Assembly (NCBI GenBank): GCA_036785705.1
Contig: JAWUZG010000973.1
Coordinates: 42,980 to 106,979 of the forward strand
Direction of reading: 5' to 3'
DNA from: Acanthornis magna
Lineage: Eukaryota > Chordata > Aves > Passeriformes > Acanthizidae
DNA: 64,000 bases
Of this stretch, positions 13,701 to 28,900 are shown piece by piece; the stretch's first letter is position 1; every line of letters begins with the position of its first letter. The notes below the pieces were generated by a model. It was not told the origin of the DNA. It ran no database searches and saw only the letters and a program-made list of their open reading frames with translations. Both the position numbers and the translations under genes were made by a program.

Positions 13701-16700
13701 TGAAACACATGACTAGATGGACTGTAGCATCTGCCTAGTGTGTTTTCATACTCTGATTCAGATGAAAATAATCAATAAAAAGGAGGACTGTCCATCAAAA
13801 TCAGTGAAAAGTTTAAACCAGAGGAAGTTATACAGGAGATGCTCTACAGTCACAAATTCAGGAGACAGGAAAACAAAAATAACAAGCAGAACTTTAAACA
13901 AAGCACATGAAAATTACAGCCACTGGTGAAAAAACAGGATGTTACAAAAAAGCTTAATGGATGGGGAACTGAATAAAAGCAATCTGAAAATAACTACAGA
14001 TCTTTTAAACATAAACTATCATAGACTGAGGAGATTTTGCATTATGAATAAGGCTAATGAAAGTAAGCTGACAGAGACAAAAGTTATGATTTCAACAACT
14101 TTCATTCAGTGAAGCAAAAAATGAACAATTTCAGGGACAGAAATCTACATACCCATTCCTGTCACACAAAATAGTACATTAGCAGAGCAGCTAATGTCCA
14201 AAACTTACTTATCACGTTCTTTTATTCCTAAATCACAGTCACACTCCCTCTGCTCTGTGTTAAACTGGATGACTGCAATTGCTGCCTCAGCACTTCTTCA
14301 CTTCTCACTCGAATCCCAGAATATAAGGTATTGGACAAAAGACATGCCTGGTTTGGCAAAATTAGTCAGCTTCCCTCTCCACATCCATAACACGTAGATC
14401 ATCTGCTCAAAACACAAGGGCTAAAATACCATAATTTCTAGGATATTTGTGGTACTTTAAAGACATCTGCGCTCTAGAAACTGAATTGAGACCTCTAAAG
14501 TACTTCATACAAGTCCTCCAGCAGTTGTTAAATGGTAATGACTTTTACAGAGGGGGAAAGATTAGCTTTTGTCTTTTTAATACATTATCTAATTCTCAGC
14601 TGGAATAAAGCACTGAAAACAGCTAATTTCTGCAGAATTCCTTTCCTTTTCTCATGGTCAAAATCATCTGTACCTTTCAACACACTTCAAACACTAAATA
14701 AGAATTCATCTAAGAAATTACTGAAAGTTTTTTCAAAATAGCCTAATGATAATCCAAATGTGTAATACTCATTATTATTAATGTAAAGTACATGTGTAAA
14801 GGAAGGGAGACTATACACCTTGAGACTAAGTATTGCACTGCTCCATGAAACTGAAAAGTTACTGCCATTCATACCAAGCAACTGAAGTACAAACATTTCT
14901 TTTACACTGTACCAAAACTATATCAAAGTGTGCTCCAGAGATGAGGGTTTTCTTGGTGGCACTACACCTGTTCATTTCATGAGGTTTTAATAGTTGGGAT
15001 GATAGAAACTGAGCTCTAAAAGGACCTCTTAGACATAACGGAGTTATTCCCTTAAGCTTCATGACCGAAATATATTCACAGACAATTTAAAGAAAAGATT
15101 ACTCAAAAATATAAATGTGTATTTCTAATAATTTTTTTAAAATACACTTTCATTTCTCATACCTCAGAGGCTCCTTCTTACCTGTCTTCTGGGGAGGAAA
15201 AAGAAAGAATTTACAACATGCAAAAGGACTGTAAGCCATCTTCATTAACATTGTTTGTGATTAGTACAACACTTAAACCCCACCTGATTAACTGATTAAC
15301 TGGAGAAAAACAAACAGATACTATGCTATGCAAGAGAAACTAGAAGAACTCTGGTAAGGGTTGAACAGTGAGGTCAAGATTGTTATGAACAGAAATACAT
15401 TGCAAGTCCTGTTTCATAAATATTTGTGTATTTATGTTTATAAAACATCTTCACTGTTAGTTCTGATGAAAGCACTACAATGACTCGATGGGCAGGTTAA
15501 TAATCAGTGTTCTTTCACCCTTATGTGGGCCTTTATAAAACTACATTTTCTTTTGTCAAAGCTGCAGCTGTACTGAAAGCTCGTTCCTTCTTGAACATTC
15601 ATTTAATTTCTGAACATATAGATGGTATTATTGCGTAAACTTATTTAAGAGGTCAAATCCATTCCTCTGGAGCTGTATAAGCTTTAAAAATACCTATCAC
15701 AACACAAAATTTCCACTTCAAAACATCTGAATTCCCAGGCAAAGCCATTTTTTAAAGCATTTACCTTTTCAAAAAATAAGAAAATAAACAAACAAACAAA
15801 ACTGCTAGCATTATAATAAATATAACCAAGCTCAAATTAGAATTCTGGGCATGTGTTTTCTCTGCCTACTGGATTTCAGTCCTGAGAAGTCCCATTTCTC
15901 CCTGAGAAGTTCTTTCACCATGCAGCAGCTCAGACCTGTTTGTGGGGCTGTCCCCAGCCCCAGAGCTCTCACCTTATAGCTTGTCTGCATGGTACTGAAA
16001 ACACCGATCACCTCGGGAACCCTCAGCTATATTAGATATAATTACTCAAATGATGACAAATTGGGAAGGAAGTTTACCATGCACTGATTAATTAAAGAAA
16101 CAAAACCAGAATACCTGTGGCTAAAACTCTTTGGGGACTTCTGCCTCCAGCTCTCCCCCAGCACTCAGTCCTCCCCTTACCCTCCCAGGCTGTGGAAATA
16201 GGCACTTTTCAGAATAACTAAGGATGCCCTGCCTATGTCACTCCTGGGACACCCCAGCTTTCCTACAAGCAGCCACAGCTGCACACATGAAAGGGTACAG
16301 ACCATAAACCCAAATCATCAAACCCAGATTAGTTTCTTCTGAAGAGATCATTATTTCTTTTAAGCTGAGGAAAACGTCCCGTCTCCAAATTCTCTTTCCC
16401 CTGCCAAAAAGAAGGCAGATCCCCCCTCCTATATCCAGGGGTTAAAAACAAAAAGCCTGCTCACAACCTGTGAAACTAACAAAAGACAAACTGAACACTA
16501 TCACAGATATCACCTTGTACTCAGTACCGACGGCAGTAATTGAACCTCATATTCTCTAAATTACGGTTTAATTTTTTGTAGTATAAAAACTGGATGGGAT
16601 GATGAACCCTTTTCCTCTTTTACATCTTTGCCTCATTCACTTCTTCTTTTATATCTTTGCCTCATTCACATGCCCATGCCAAAAGCCATCACAACATATG

Positions 16701-17189
16701 GTACACAACAGAGCAGCAAAAGAGTGTTATTTTCACCCCTCCCAATGGCAAAGATCCTCTGGAGCAAGTGTTCTTTGCATACATTTGGCCTTCTGAGTCT
16801 GAGGTCTTCTGGAAGGAAATCACTACACTTTAACACCCTGAACATGAATTTTCAATAGACATCCAAACAGATTGCTCTCTCACTCTTTGTCTGGAATAAA
16901 ATATACTTAATTTTGGATTGTAAAAGTAAATAACATAAGTAAGTACATTCTGGGAGTTAAGTATAAATGACAAAAACATATGTTACACCAGTGTTTATAC
17001 AGAAGCATAGATCACATTTCTTTATACACTCTGGTTATTGTCTTTCGAAGCACTGATACAATCCCTTGAATATGAATGATGTTTCCTGTAAAATAAATAC
17101 CACAAAATCATCCTACATAGCTGGCTGGAGTGTATTACTCTGAGGACAAATATATCTTTTGAACTCTACACAGACCACTGAGTATGGGG
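7719..17189. other. AT-rich non-coding DNA
   Basis: No exon recognised. The 184-codon frame at 7539-8093 begins in CR1-flanking DNA and has no family match. Paired POU-type sites ATTTGCAT (11586-11593) and ATATGCTAAT (11617-11626) lie together. A possible old SINE is listed at 9765. Confidence 0.5.
9765..9960. repeat. Possible ancient SINE-like fragment
   Basis: TATGCACTGCCTTTCATCTC followed by AGGGTTCTAGAGTGCTTCAC resembles an old amniote repeat motif ('gcacctttcatcc...ggatctcaaagtgctttac'). No terminal repeats or tail are visible. Confidence 0.25.
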
Positions 17190-17350
17190 CTGAGAAGACC
17201 AGGGGTCTGCTTTCAGCCCTGATGCTGCCTAATGAGCAGCTACAGCAGCTTTTCATAGGGAAGTCTAACATTTCTGTGTCCCATTTCCACACATGCAGAA
17301 TGGGAATAATGACTTTTTTTTTTTAACAAATAATCTTGTGAGCAACAGGT
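17190..17350 (+). mobile_element. MIR-like (CORE-SINE) relic
   Basis: The order of motifs follows MIR: a diverged core, then ATTTCTGTGTCCCATTTCCA and GCAGAATGGGAATAATGAC, which matches the MIR stretch 'cctcagtttccccatctgtaaaatgggaataatga'. It is strongly diverged and the edges are approximate. Confidence 0.45.
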
Positions 17351-17692
17351 GAAAACACGGTAATACAAGCTTATTTTATCCAATGTGTCAAGCTTTCTCC
17401 GTGCAATCTCATTTGTATTATTCATGCATGAAGGATGCAAGAGAAAGATCCTTCAGCATCACAATGCTAAAATTGTTCTCCTTCGCTATTCCCTGCTGCT
17501 GCTGTAACATATTTTGCGGCCAGACTCCAGTACGGCTGGTGTTAAACAAACAGGAATGGTACCTACATCTGCTCAGAAAAGGGTTGCCTAGCAACTGCAA
17601 TCAAAGGGTGTTTTATCCTCACCAATCTACTGTAAATTAATAGAATTCTCTCTACCATATTCTAACACTTTTAGTGGCTATATAAATGGTTG

Positions 17693-17720
17693 TTTATTAT
17701 TATTATTATTTTTATTTTGT
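17693..17720 (+). repeat. (TTA)n microsatellite
   Basis: Several TTA units ending in T-rich sequence. Confidence 0.8.
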
Positions 17721-20039
17721 AGCTAATGTGTTTCATTTCATGATCTGATTCAGGCAAAAAACAGAGCAGCTAGAAAAGGTCATATTATGAAGCACAAAAA
17801 GGTTCAGAGACTTGTTTGATGTAGAAATATTCTTTGACAGCTCATTGTGTTTATTTACTATACCCTTTTCTTATGCCATTTCAGAATCTATTTCAGCTGC
17901 CCCACGGGAGCATGAAGCCATTAGCCTGAATTATCATTCTGAATGCAGATTTCACAAGGTAACACCAAATCATGAAGGTTTTGATTCCTGTAGCTACTGA
18001 GATGCTTTCCCTTTGGAGAGGTTACAGGTCTGCCATTTGTTTGCATATTAACAGCATTGATTTTCAGTATACCTGACACTGGCGTGTTCATTTATCATAT
18101 ATGTAATAGCTGAATACCAGAAGGTGTGCTGCAGAGTGCATGTCAACACATAGAAAAGAAATTAGTATATCTGAGACATTAAACAGGCTATGCAAGCGAG
18201 GAAACAATCAAACATGGAGCAAAGAAAGCTGGTAGAGCCTATTCATCAGGTTTTAGCAAGTTTCATTTCCAGCCATGCTGAAATGGGAGCAGAATTTTGA
18301 TTTAAAAGGCTTTTACTGAGGACACTGAAGCAAAAAAGCTGAGACTTATTGGTGAACATTAAAGGTCGCATACTCTCCTCATCACGAAATAGCTTTTAGT
18401 AGCAGGAGGATCAAAAAGGCTGGTAGAACCCAGATGAGCCCATATACCTCCTTTCTTCCACTATGTCCAGACATACTTTCACCAGGTGTGCATCTGAGCC
18501 TGCAAATGTCCTGGTCTACAGCCAGCCCTCAAACTGTCCTCTATTCCAGCTGCCCTTTGCTCTCCACATTCCACACCACACCCATGGTCCATGTGTATTT
18601 AAATGGTATGCAATTATTTAAATTCCTCCATCTGTCTCCCCACAACCTTACACATATTAATTCTTGGAGGGAAAATGGCTTTGCTATTTGCTAGATGCCA
18701 GCATTCACCGGGACAGCAGCCAGCGGAGCAGGTTGTTAAACAAACATCCTGATGGAACAAAACCAAGTGTGAAGCAGCAACACAGAGAAGAATACACTTG
18801 TACTCAAACAGAAACCTCCTAGAAGAACCCAGGCAAAGCCAGGAAACAACAAAACAAGCAAGCTTTCATTTGTTTTGTCCGTAACTGTAATAAAGGTGAG
18901 GAAGTTGAAAGTGCTTTGCTTAGAGGAGCCCTCCACACTCCTCCTCCCTCATATCAGTGCTCTGTACTCCATGCAATCCAACATCAAAAGCAACTCTGGC
19001 CAAAACAGCTCCTTAATTTTTCTGCTGTGCTTGTCTCTGATTAAAACGTGAACTTTAATGTAAACAGCACTTTATCTGAGGGCAGGAATTCACACAAAAC
19101 CACCAAAACAGTAAGATGCAAGGTGGACTCTTGGTACTTCCAGAAACTACTGCAGGCTCAAGCCGTGGATGCAGCAACTACAATTTAGCACCATCTGTGC
19201 TTATATCAGTTTTCATACTCTTAAAATATGCACTATATTTGTGCAGTTCCCTCAGCAAGAGAACTGAGGTATATCCTGTGAGAGTAGCAGCTAAAGATCC
19301 AGAAGTTTGATGCAAGATTGCTTAATAATTCCACAACTCTCTTGAAAATGTACTTTAAAATAATACATAAACTCTTTAGAGATGGGGGCTGGTTTGTTTG
19401 TTTAAAGAGGCATGTTCAATTTTTGTATTTTCAATCCAGGAAATGTATAGGTGGTAAATGCTGACAAAACTCAGCTTAAAAATATATTTCTCCACAGTCG
19501 ACTTATCCAGCCTGGAGAGTCCTAAACTGAGGATTCTCTAGAATGTAAACTGTTCCATAATTTCAATCCTTCTTCTAGATACTTCATTCAGCTCTACCAC
19601 GCCTCTGTGAACGGAGAGGGAAGAAGGGTCCAAATGTGAGAGAACCACCAACCCATGATCTGGTACTGATGTTCCCTGCTCTGTTTTCCAATTTCTTTTC
19701 CAATAATTTCTACTCTTCCTTTTGAGGTTCTGATGTGTTCCCCTCTCTTGTGCGCCATTTAAGATTTCTCTACACAGAATTGGATCCAGCATTAATCCCC
19801 ACAGTATGCAAGCTCTTTCCGTTACCATGTATGAGTATGCTGTGCTGCGTGCACCCATACTGGACTTCACCGCTGCCCTCTCTCCTTCAGCTGAGCTAAC
19901 AAATATACCTTTTCTGTTTTATCTTTCAACCAATGCTTAATTCTCTTACTTCACAGGAATTTAATATCTTTGAGAGCCTTTAATGAGAGACTTCCCTTGC
20001 ATACACTTGCAGAGACCATCAGGGAATTACACTGATTTC

Positions 20040-20240
20040 TGAAGCATGACTTCTCTTTACAAATGCTGTGTTGGCTCTTCTCCATATGGCCTTTAAATTC
20101 ACATTAATTAAGAGCCACATGCCCGTAATTTTCAATTTTTACCACAATTCCTATTCAGTTCCTCTGAAATACTGTTTTGTGATTTACCTTGGAGCTTCTT
20201 TTTTTAACTAACATGTCATTAGCCTCTTGAAGTCACAAGG
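20040..20240 (-). mobile_element. Possible ancient CR1/L3-like fragment
   Basis: TTCTCTTTACAAATGCTGTG, TTGGCTCTTCTCCATATGG and the following text resemble the inverted reverse-transcriptase end of old CR1/L3 elements ('tttacaaagccatgttgactctt...'). The match is by eye and weak. Confidence 0.3.
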
Positions 20241-23200
20241 TAACAAAGTGGCTTTCAACAGCAAGTTGCACACTAAATGCTTTAGCTACTTCTTCACATT
20301 CATAGTAACAATGCCCTGTTAATTTTTCCTATTGGATCCACACCCTTGCGTATCAGCTGTTCAAATCGAAACTGATATTTCCTGTAAAGGAGACCGAGTT
20401 GGAACTAATGCCTTCTAGAATGCTGTTAAAAATTATAAAGAAAATTTTGCACAGAACAGCCCCACAACACCTAAATTTACCTTATTTATGTAGTTCTTTT
20501 ACAAAGACATATACATAAACATGAGTTTCAGAAAAGCTCAGAGTCTTTTACTGAGATAAAAACTAGTAACAAATTAATTATGGCAAAGACACAAGGCAGC
20601 ACAAATATCTTGAAAAGGTGCTTTTTGTTCTTTGATCTCATATGAAAGAAACACTTTCACGCCAAACAAAACAGAATTCTATGAGTACTTTTTCCCCCCA
20701 AAAAATAGCGCATATTTGCTTGTCTCTCTAGCCAACTCCACGAGACTCCATCTCCTTCCCTGAGGCAGGACTGTGACGTGGAGTGAGTCCCTCTGGGGCC
20801 CAAGGGAGGAATGTCCAGGCACTGAGGTTTCACTCTGTGAGCAGGCAGGGAAGGACAGACAGATGCTGGATTTTATCACACTGAAAGAGTCAGCCATTGC
20901 AGCTGGGATGCTCAGAGAAACCAAAATGTGAGACTGGGATGGGCCAAGGGCAAACTGCTACACACGTGCACAGCAAAAGAGAACGGGACAAAGTTGTACC
21001 TCGGAGTGCCTTGGTGGCAACACAGCTGCTGAAGGCTTTTACCGGTCTGGTAAGACCTCGCAGCTGTACTGGCTCAGAGATGCACTCAGAAATTAAATCT
21101 AGCCTTACCTTTGCAAAAAATACATTCAGAGACCTAAGTCTGTTTAATGAGTACTGATTTGTTCATTAAGCTGACAGGTGAATTTCCTCTTCAATCTACA
21201 TTATATTGCATGTTACTTCTGTTGGTTTCTGGGGAAAAAAAGCAGCAGCAGCTGCCCTTATTTAAAAACAAACAAAAAAGCCCCTCATGATGAGATTGAC
21301 ATGAAAGAAACTTCTTTCTCATCAGTAATTGCTTCCCCCTGGGCTTGACAAGGTTTACAAATTAAAGCTTTTCCTTCATAGATGGCTTGACCTATCATGA
21401 ATTATAGCTGCTGCTACTGGTCCACTCCTCCCTGCACACAAGGCTTGCTATCTCAATTTTGCACTGTAATTAAATATTTTCTGATGGCACGTTATTTATT
21501 ATTCCTCACCTTCAGCTCTCCTGGTGTTTATACATCTCCACATATGAGTAGGCAATTCAAAAACTGTTATTAACAATATTAATAACCTGAGAGCTTGTTT
21601 GATGTGAGTGAGACACAGGGGTGGAACTGCTTGACTGCAAGGAACAAGGGGTGGGGGTTTTTTTTGTTGTCTTTGTTTGTTTTTTTAATTGTTGCATTAT
21701 CTAGTACCATCTAGTCTTTGTCCACAATCAAAGATCTTAAGCAGTTCAGGAGGAAATACGAAAAAAGTACTGATGCGGGAAATTTATAACTAATCTCATT
21801 TGACCATTACAAAACTACCCAAGAGTGAAGCAAAGAAAAAAAAGAAGAATAGGCATATTTTTGTTATCTTACTTATTAATTTTTTGCTCTTAAAAAAAAA
21901 AACAACACATCTTTCCTCCCAAAACCAACTTGGAAGATAAGTAGGACCTGTTGCACTAGAAGGCAAACCAAGATCAAGCAAAAGAGGCATGTCATATTTC
22001 AGACATTCACACCTAACTGTCAATATAATTCTTCCAAAACTTTAAGGTTGGTTTTTTTCCTTATTTGTCTTCTCTATATTCTCATCTGTACTGCTACTAC
22101 CACAAGCAATACTCAGTGCAGCCCTTGAAAAATCACTGTGACTTGGTACCAACTGAGAATTCGGCCCACGAGATAAAGGTGTTCACCCACAGACTCAACT
22201 CAGTGCACTTCAGAGCTGCTAATTACAAACCTTTCCATTGCAATCCTAGTGCGCCACACTTAATACATCTGACAAACCTTATGGCAATCAGCTTCCCATT
22301 TTGCATCTTGCTCCGTATTTCCCACAATCTCCTGCAGGAGATGGGCCACAGTCAACAGCCCCATCTCCCTCCTCTCCTCCCCAAGGAGCACTGGGGCAAG
22401 AGGCACAGTCTGCACCTTTGTGAGCTCAGAAGCCAAGGATCAGGCAGCCCCTCTCACACTTCTCAGGTAGGAAGGGCACCAGAGCTCAGAGTCCTGGGGA
22501 GCGCTTGGGGGGGAGGGACAAACATGGAAGGAAGGGGTGAGAGGCAGAGCCCAATAGGCATGGGAACAGGAAAAGCAGGCAGAACTGAGAGAGGATCCAT
22601 TTTGTTTAGTGTTTTGCTGAAAATATAATTGATGAATAAAAGCATCCGCTGAAAGGAATTAGCGTACAGCTGGGATGGTTTTTTATGGAGAAGATGATTA
22701 CAGTGACCTCCCAGGTGAGCATGGTGCTCACAGCCCTGGGGCAGCAGGGGCAGATCCAGAGAACACCCAAAATTATTTGCTGACGTAACAAACCAAGTTT
22801 AAAAAGACGTAAATATCTAGATCAACAATACTCTTTAGAGGCTCCACATGCAAAGCACCTGTAACCATCAATAAGTATTTTCTTTTATAATTAACAATAC
22901 TATTTGGTTTTATGTGTACAGTATACTAATGAAAAATAAATTACATGCTGCATAACTAGAGCACACTAACATAGTCACATTTGGCTGCTAAAGCTTTTGT
23001 TTTCCAAGAAGTCAGTGCTTTTCCCCATTTTGCTAACTCACAAGAAAAAGGAATTGCTATGGCAATGGTAACTTACTTGAGGTTGAAAGGCATCCAAAAG
23101 CCAGGATCTGCAAAACTCTTATTTCTCACTTACTGCCAATTTAATCCTAATCTATTTGTTTTTAAAGACTTGATTCAGGCCCTGTGATACATGCTGTACT

Positions 23201-25929
23201 AGAAATATATTGAAAATTATGATTTTGCAAAGGGCATTTTATAGACATCCCATATCACAGCAAATTTCATCAACTTCTTTTAAAATACATAAATGAAAAT
23301 ATGCATTTTTTGTCCAACATTTAAATCAATGTTGTTTGTGTAATGCAATGTATTTGAAACACTAATTAGGTTGCCTGACAAGACTTTTCAGCAATTTAAG
23401 GTACTGAAAATATTTTCATTTATTCTCTACCCTTACTACTCTCAGACATAAAGCTGTGTATATTTATGTCTGTTTTTCCCCCTCAACAGAAGAAATAAAT
23501 TCACAACATCATGAAAATGGGATTTTACAATGAGTTAGCATTTATCACACCAAACCACTAAGACGTCTTGCTCAGCTGGAACTGTGCACATTCCCAGATG
23601 GTGTACTGGATTATAATTTCACAAAATGAGTTTACTCTCTCAACAATTTCTCCTGCAATTTCCTCGGAAAAGTCATCTAAATACTTCCACAGTCTCTATT
23701 TCCACTCCCTGTGGAGTCTCCCATATCTTTTCTGTATGGCATTATTTTATTTTGCTATCATGGATTATTGTATGTAAGAATTATGCTACTGAGATTCTCC
23801 TATGGCATTCTTACTTTTTATTCTTTCATTATAATATTTATAGCAAGATCTTTACAAGCTGGCTTTTAATTTTTTTCATCCTGTACCTTTCACCAGTTCA
23901 TTTTCCCTGCACCTGATTTCTTTAATAACTAAACTATGACTTGCCATATCCATGAACAACAATGAAAAGTAAAAATTTATCTATGTTGACACCTAGGTAA
24001 TAGGAGAGCTGCACAAACCCTAGAAAGACAACTGCATTTCCGCTGTATGGTGAGACCAACTTGGTGGCCTACAGCACGGGGTCAGGAGGTGACCCTGGAC
24101 TCGTAGGATATTGGCACTGAGTGCCAGCCCTGGGAGCAGCCTCTCCTGCTGCAGAGATGGGAAATGGTGGCAGATCTTCGCTGGCCGGGGGCTGAAGAGG
24201 AGGCAACAACAAGGAGAGGCCAGGGATGGTTCATGTTTGCCCACAGTCACACGAGAACCCTGGCACCAGCTGGGTTAGTGACACATGAGCGATGGAGGCA
24301 CCACGGTAACCTTCCTGAAACAGAAATTGCTCCTTAGAGGCATCACCTGCAAAAGTCTCTGCCCGAAGGTCATGAGGCAGAGAGAAATATGCTGATGTGG
24401 ACTATTTTAGAGATGAACCAGAATATTTTCCTCACCTAATCTGGGCTCACCCAACCTTAATTTTAGGATTCTAAATTAAGTATGTCAAGAAAAGAAACAG
24501 GTGTACAGCTAAATTACAGGTTACATTGCTCAGAGCACAACCCAAGGTTACAAAAGGGTTTTATTTGGACTTAGGGCTTGTCAGTGGCATTATATAATCC
24601 AACAACCAAGGATTTACATTATTTTACCTTTGTTCTCAAATGAAGATTTCTTACTGATTTATTGATTTTGTTTGTACAAGTGGAAGGAAGCTCATGGGTA
24701 ATCCTTGGTGGTGGGACATTGCAGCTCTAGTTAGGTCATCATCTCCTTTCAAATTGGAATGTGGCTTGCTTTGCTAAAATATTTGCATATTCTGAAAATT
24801 CAAAAATTCATTGTTTACTGCACACATACACTCAATATACCTCAAATAACAGTGACCCAAGCTCACACAATTAACACAGCAGTTACAGTATTGCAGGGAC
24901 ACCTTTGCTATTGCAGACCTCCAAAAGTAGCCCATTTTTTGTAGTTTGCATAGATGCTGAGACAAAACACAACTTCTGATAAGAATCACTCTTGTTTCCA
25001 AGAGATAAGTAATGAAACAAACACAGCCATGTACTCCCAAAATAATTTTGCTAAGTGAATGCAAGCAAATTGGATACCAAGGTAAGCCTTTTATTTGGTT
25101 ATAATCCCTGTGTGGATGCCTATTCTAGCTACAAAGGGCATGTGCAAGTTGCTCAGTCAAACATCATTTCTGGTTAATGACAGAACAACTCATACATAAA
25201 ACATAAAAGTTTGCTTGGCCTTTACACTCCACCTTGTGCAACATCTCAAATAGTTAACATGCACAATGTATTAAAGAAAAAAATTTAAGAATCTACAGTC
25301 TTAACAAACATGAACCAGTAACTAATCATTACTGTTCCACTGTAATCTCTGCTGTCCACAACATACATTTCTGGACATAGAAATGAGAAAATTAGGTGGC
25401 AATATTTAAATTAATACACCATATACATATTCACTACATGCTGCTCTTACAAAATCTTGCACACAGCCAAACTATTGAAGCTGCCATTGGAACTGACAAA
25501 CTGATCAAAGCACCTGGAAAGCAACAATGTTCTGAAGTAGAGCTGTGCTTTCTCCTTCTGCCTTACTGGAGCTCTGGTGACTAATCTGTAAAACTATTCA
25601 TGCATTTCTCCATCATTTACTCTTTCCAACACATTGCTCTCTTTACTTAATGCAACAGGTTAACATTCACAAAAAGTCTAATGATGAAAATAATTAAAAG
25701 CTGTTTAAAATTCACAAATTTGGTGCTCAGCAAAAATATGTAAATCAATGAATCAGTAAATGGATAAATTTACTTTTTAGTTATAAATGGAGTTCCTTGG
25801 GATTTTTTGTTTTCCTCATGCATCTCGTGTTCTAGACGACAGATTTTACTAGCAATGGTTCAATCCATGAAGGCTGCATATTGGAACTAGCAGGTACGTG
25901 TACATTTATAGCCCTATACATATTAGATA

Positions 25930-25962
25930 CATATATGTATACACACACACATACGCACACAT
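25930..25962 (+). repeat. Short TA/CA-type microsatellite
   Basis: Interrupted alternating TATGTATA and CACACACACA tracts. Confidence 0.75.
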
Positions 25963-28900
25963 TTCTATAGACACAAATAACCTTTCAGAGACCCAAATGC
26001 ACTCGAACATTTAAGCAAAGCACAAGAAGAAACAGAATATATAGGAATCGGCAGATCTGAAGATCAGTCACTGGCCTGGAAAGGAAATGCTTTCTCTCTG
26101 GCAGTTTGTGAACATATGCTCTTAGACGTGAGTCATATGTGGGACTATATCACACACACATATAAAATAACACATCATTTACAAATTACAGACTTTTCAC
26201 CTCTAAGCATTTCTGGAACATGACTGAATCCAAACCATTAGTACTCCAGGAAAGCTCATTACACAGACAATTTAACAGACTAGAAGATGCCTTTCCCAAG
26301 ATACTTTCCCAACTTATCTTGGGTTATTTGCTAAATGGACAGAACAATATTGCTCACATCTCATATGAATTTCTTGCCAAGGCCAAGAAGTGAGAAGGAC
26401 AAACAGTAAGGCTGTGGTTATATAGTCATCTCAGACAGCTAAAGACATGCCTTTTCCCCAGCAGTTGAAGCCGCACCTTTCACTTTAGAGATGCAAAGCT
26501 GTGCTGGTTTTGGATGGCACAGAATTTTTTTTTTTCATAGTAGCTGGTATGGGGCTGTTTTGGATTTATGCTGAAGACAGTATTGATAATACAGGGATGT
26601 TTTAGCTTTTGCTGCACAGTGTTTACACAGAGCCGAGGCCTTTTCTGCTTGTCACCCCATCCCAGCAGTAAGTGGGCTGGGGGTGCACGAGAAGTGGAGA
26701 GGTGACAGAGCTGACCCAAGGGATATTCCATACCATACAGCTCATGCTCGCTATATAAAGGTGGGGAAAGGAGGAGGAGGGCAGGACATTTGGAGCGATG
26801 CATTTGTCTTCCTGAGTCACTGAACACCTGCCTGCCCACAGGAAGCAATGAATGTATTCCTTGTTTTGCTTTGCTTTTTGCAGCGTTTCTGCTTTTCCTA
26901 TTATACTATTTTTTTCTCAACCCATGAGTTTTCTCATTTTTTCTCTTCTGATCCTCTCCCTCATCCTGCTGATGGGGAGGGACTGAGTGCCTGCCTGGGG
27001 CTTGGCTGCTGGCTGGGGCTAAACCATGAAAACAGAGCTGATTGGGAAGATATATTTTTCAAACATGGAGGAAACAAGAGTACTCAATTTTGACATAATT
27101 GGAGTTTCCGGTGCAGCCAAAGGTCTTTCAACTGCCTCAAAGCACTTCATAACCTGGAGGTGGGAAATAGAGCTGGGGCTTCAAAGACCAAACCATACAC
27201 CTCTGCTGTGCTTGCTGCAACCAGTCCCATCTAACCCTACTGCTCTGTCTTTAACCACGGCAATTTCTCCACTAGTGGGCCTGACCTCAGACCTTGAGGA
27301 AACATTAGGTTCTAATACAGGTGTGGGGGTGGAATTGTTAATGGTACAGAGTTTTGGTATCTGAAGACAGAGAAGTTCCTGTCTAGTCTATATGCTTCAG
27401 GCACAGGAGGATGCTACATGCAGCACGGATCACCCCAAAAGAGGTGACACTTTTTTTCAGCTCACTCTGAATGGATTAGAGCAAACAGGTAACATTCAGA
27501 CACACAGCTGCAGTAGAAACCCCTATCAGTATCTTGACATTCATCCAAGTAATGAGTTACGAGAGTTAAGGGTTCAGAGAAAGATATTATCGTCCCTTAA
27601 TCACTGACCAAAACCAGCAGTTTATCGGAAAACTGATTCTCACAAACTTTGGCTTCCCACAAATAGCAAGAATACTTTTTTCTCTCCCTATTTCTCTCCA
27701 ATACTACTTTTTCTTTTCCCCTCCAGCCCTTTCTGACCCCCTGACTGCCCCCCAACACACACACAAACTTTGTGTTCCTCTCTGTACAGTTTTTTCTGCT
27801 AAGAAACATTCGATTACATCTTCTTTCATGTTCAGAGTTTTCTTTAAATTCTGCTTGGATTTTTTTGGCTCTTGCTTCTTGAAGTTGCCATTTCTGTGAA
27901 TCATTAATTCAGAGATGTATGAACAATCTTACTTGATAGACTGTGTATTATGTTACCTCTCACTTTCCTCTGTTATCTTACATGTTGTCAAATCAGACTT
28001 CAAATTATGTCACAGCTACTCTTTCTGAATGGTTAATTTTTCACTGAGAGTCACACAGATGGGCAATTATTTTAAGGCTTGAATACCTGCCAACAATTGT
28101 AATGGCATAAAGCTGATCTCAAAAGCCCACACAACCATAGAAAACACCAAAAAACAGAAGACAACTCTGAATGTAAACTATACCAATTTTTATGGGTGGC
28201 AAAGTTTAAATGAAAATTGTCCACACTATTAACAAAGCCTTCAATCACTAAAAGCATGTACTTCTGTATATACAAACACACAAAGGTGCACATTTTAAAT
28301 CCCAAAGAATAACTAGAGAGAACCAAACCAACATATAGAATAACAATGTTTCATTTATTTATGTATTTTAAAACAAGCACACTACTCATGGGAGGAATAG
28401 GATAACCATCCTTTAAGCTCCATGTATTTATCTATAAAAATGAATAAAATAGAAGCACCACTCTTGAAAAAAAAAGTCACCTGGAGAAGTGGGAAGTGGG
28501 TCACTTTCCATGTCCTCTAGCCTGCAGAATGGCCAGTGACTAATAAATCCTCTTTTAACTATCTGTTATACATCCACTGAAACTGGGACAAAAAATATGG
28601 AGTCCCTCATATAAGCGTCTGGAAAACCACCCCTGCATTGTGGCCCTCTCCTGTTGCTGGCATACATTGATTCTGCATACTGACACTGCTCCTGCTGCAA
28701 TGTTATCCCACTTACAGAATAGCCCAGGGAAGAACTGAGATCTAAAGAAATCACCAAACTTACTTCTACAGCCACCCTGAACAATAACATACACATAACA
28801 GTACACAGAAAAGAGTTTATCTAAGTGTACAAAGTCATATAGCACCAAGCCAAGTCTGTCACTCACCTAAATCATCTGCTGCCTTCCCCTCTTTCCCCCT

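Noticed and set aside
22065..22628. 187-codon plus-strand open frame
   Set aside because: No recognisable domain, low-complexity end, no splice or homology support.
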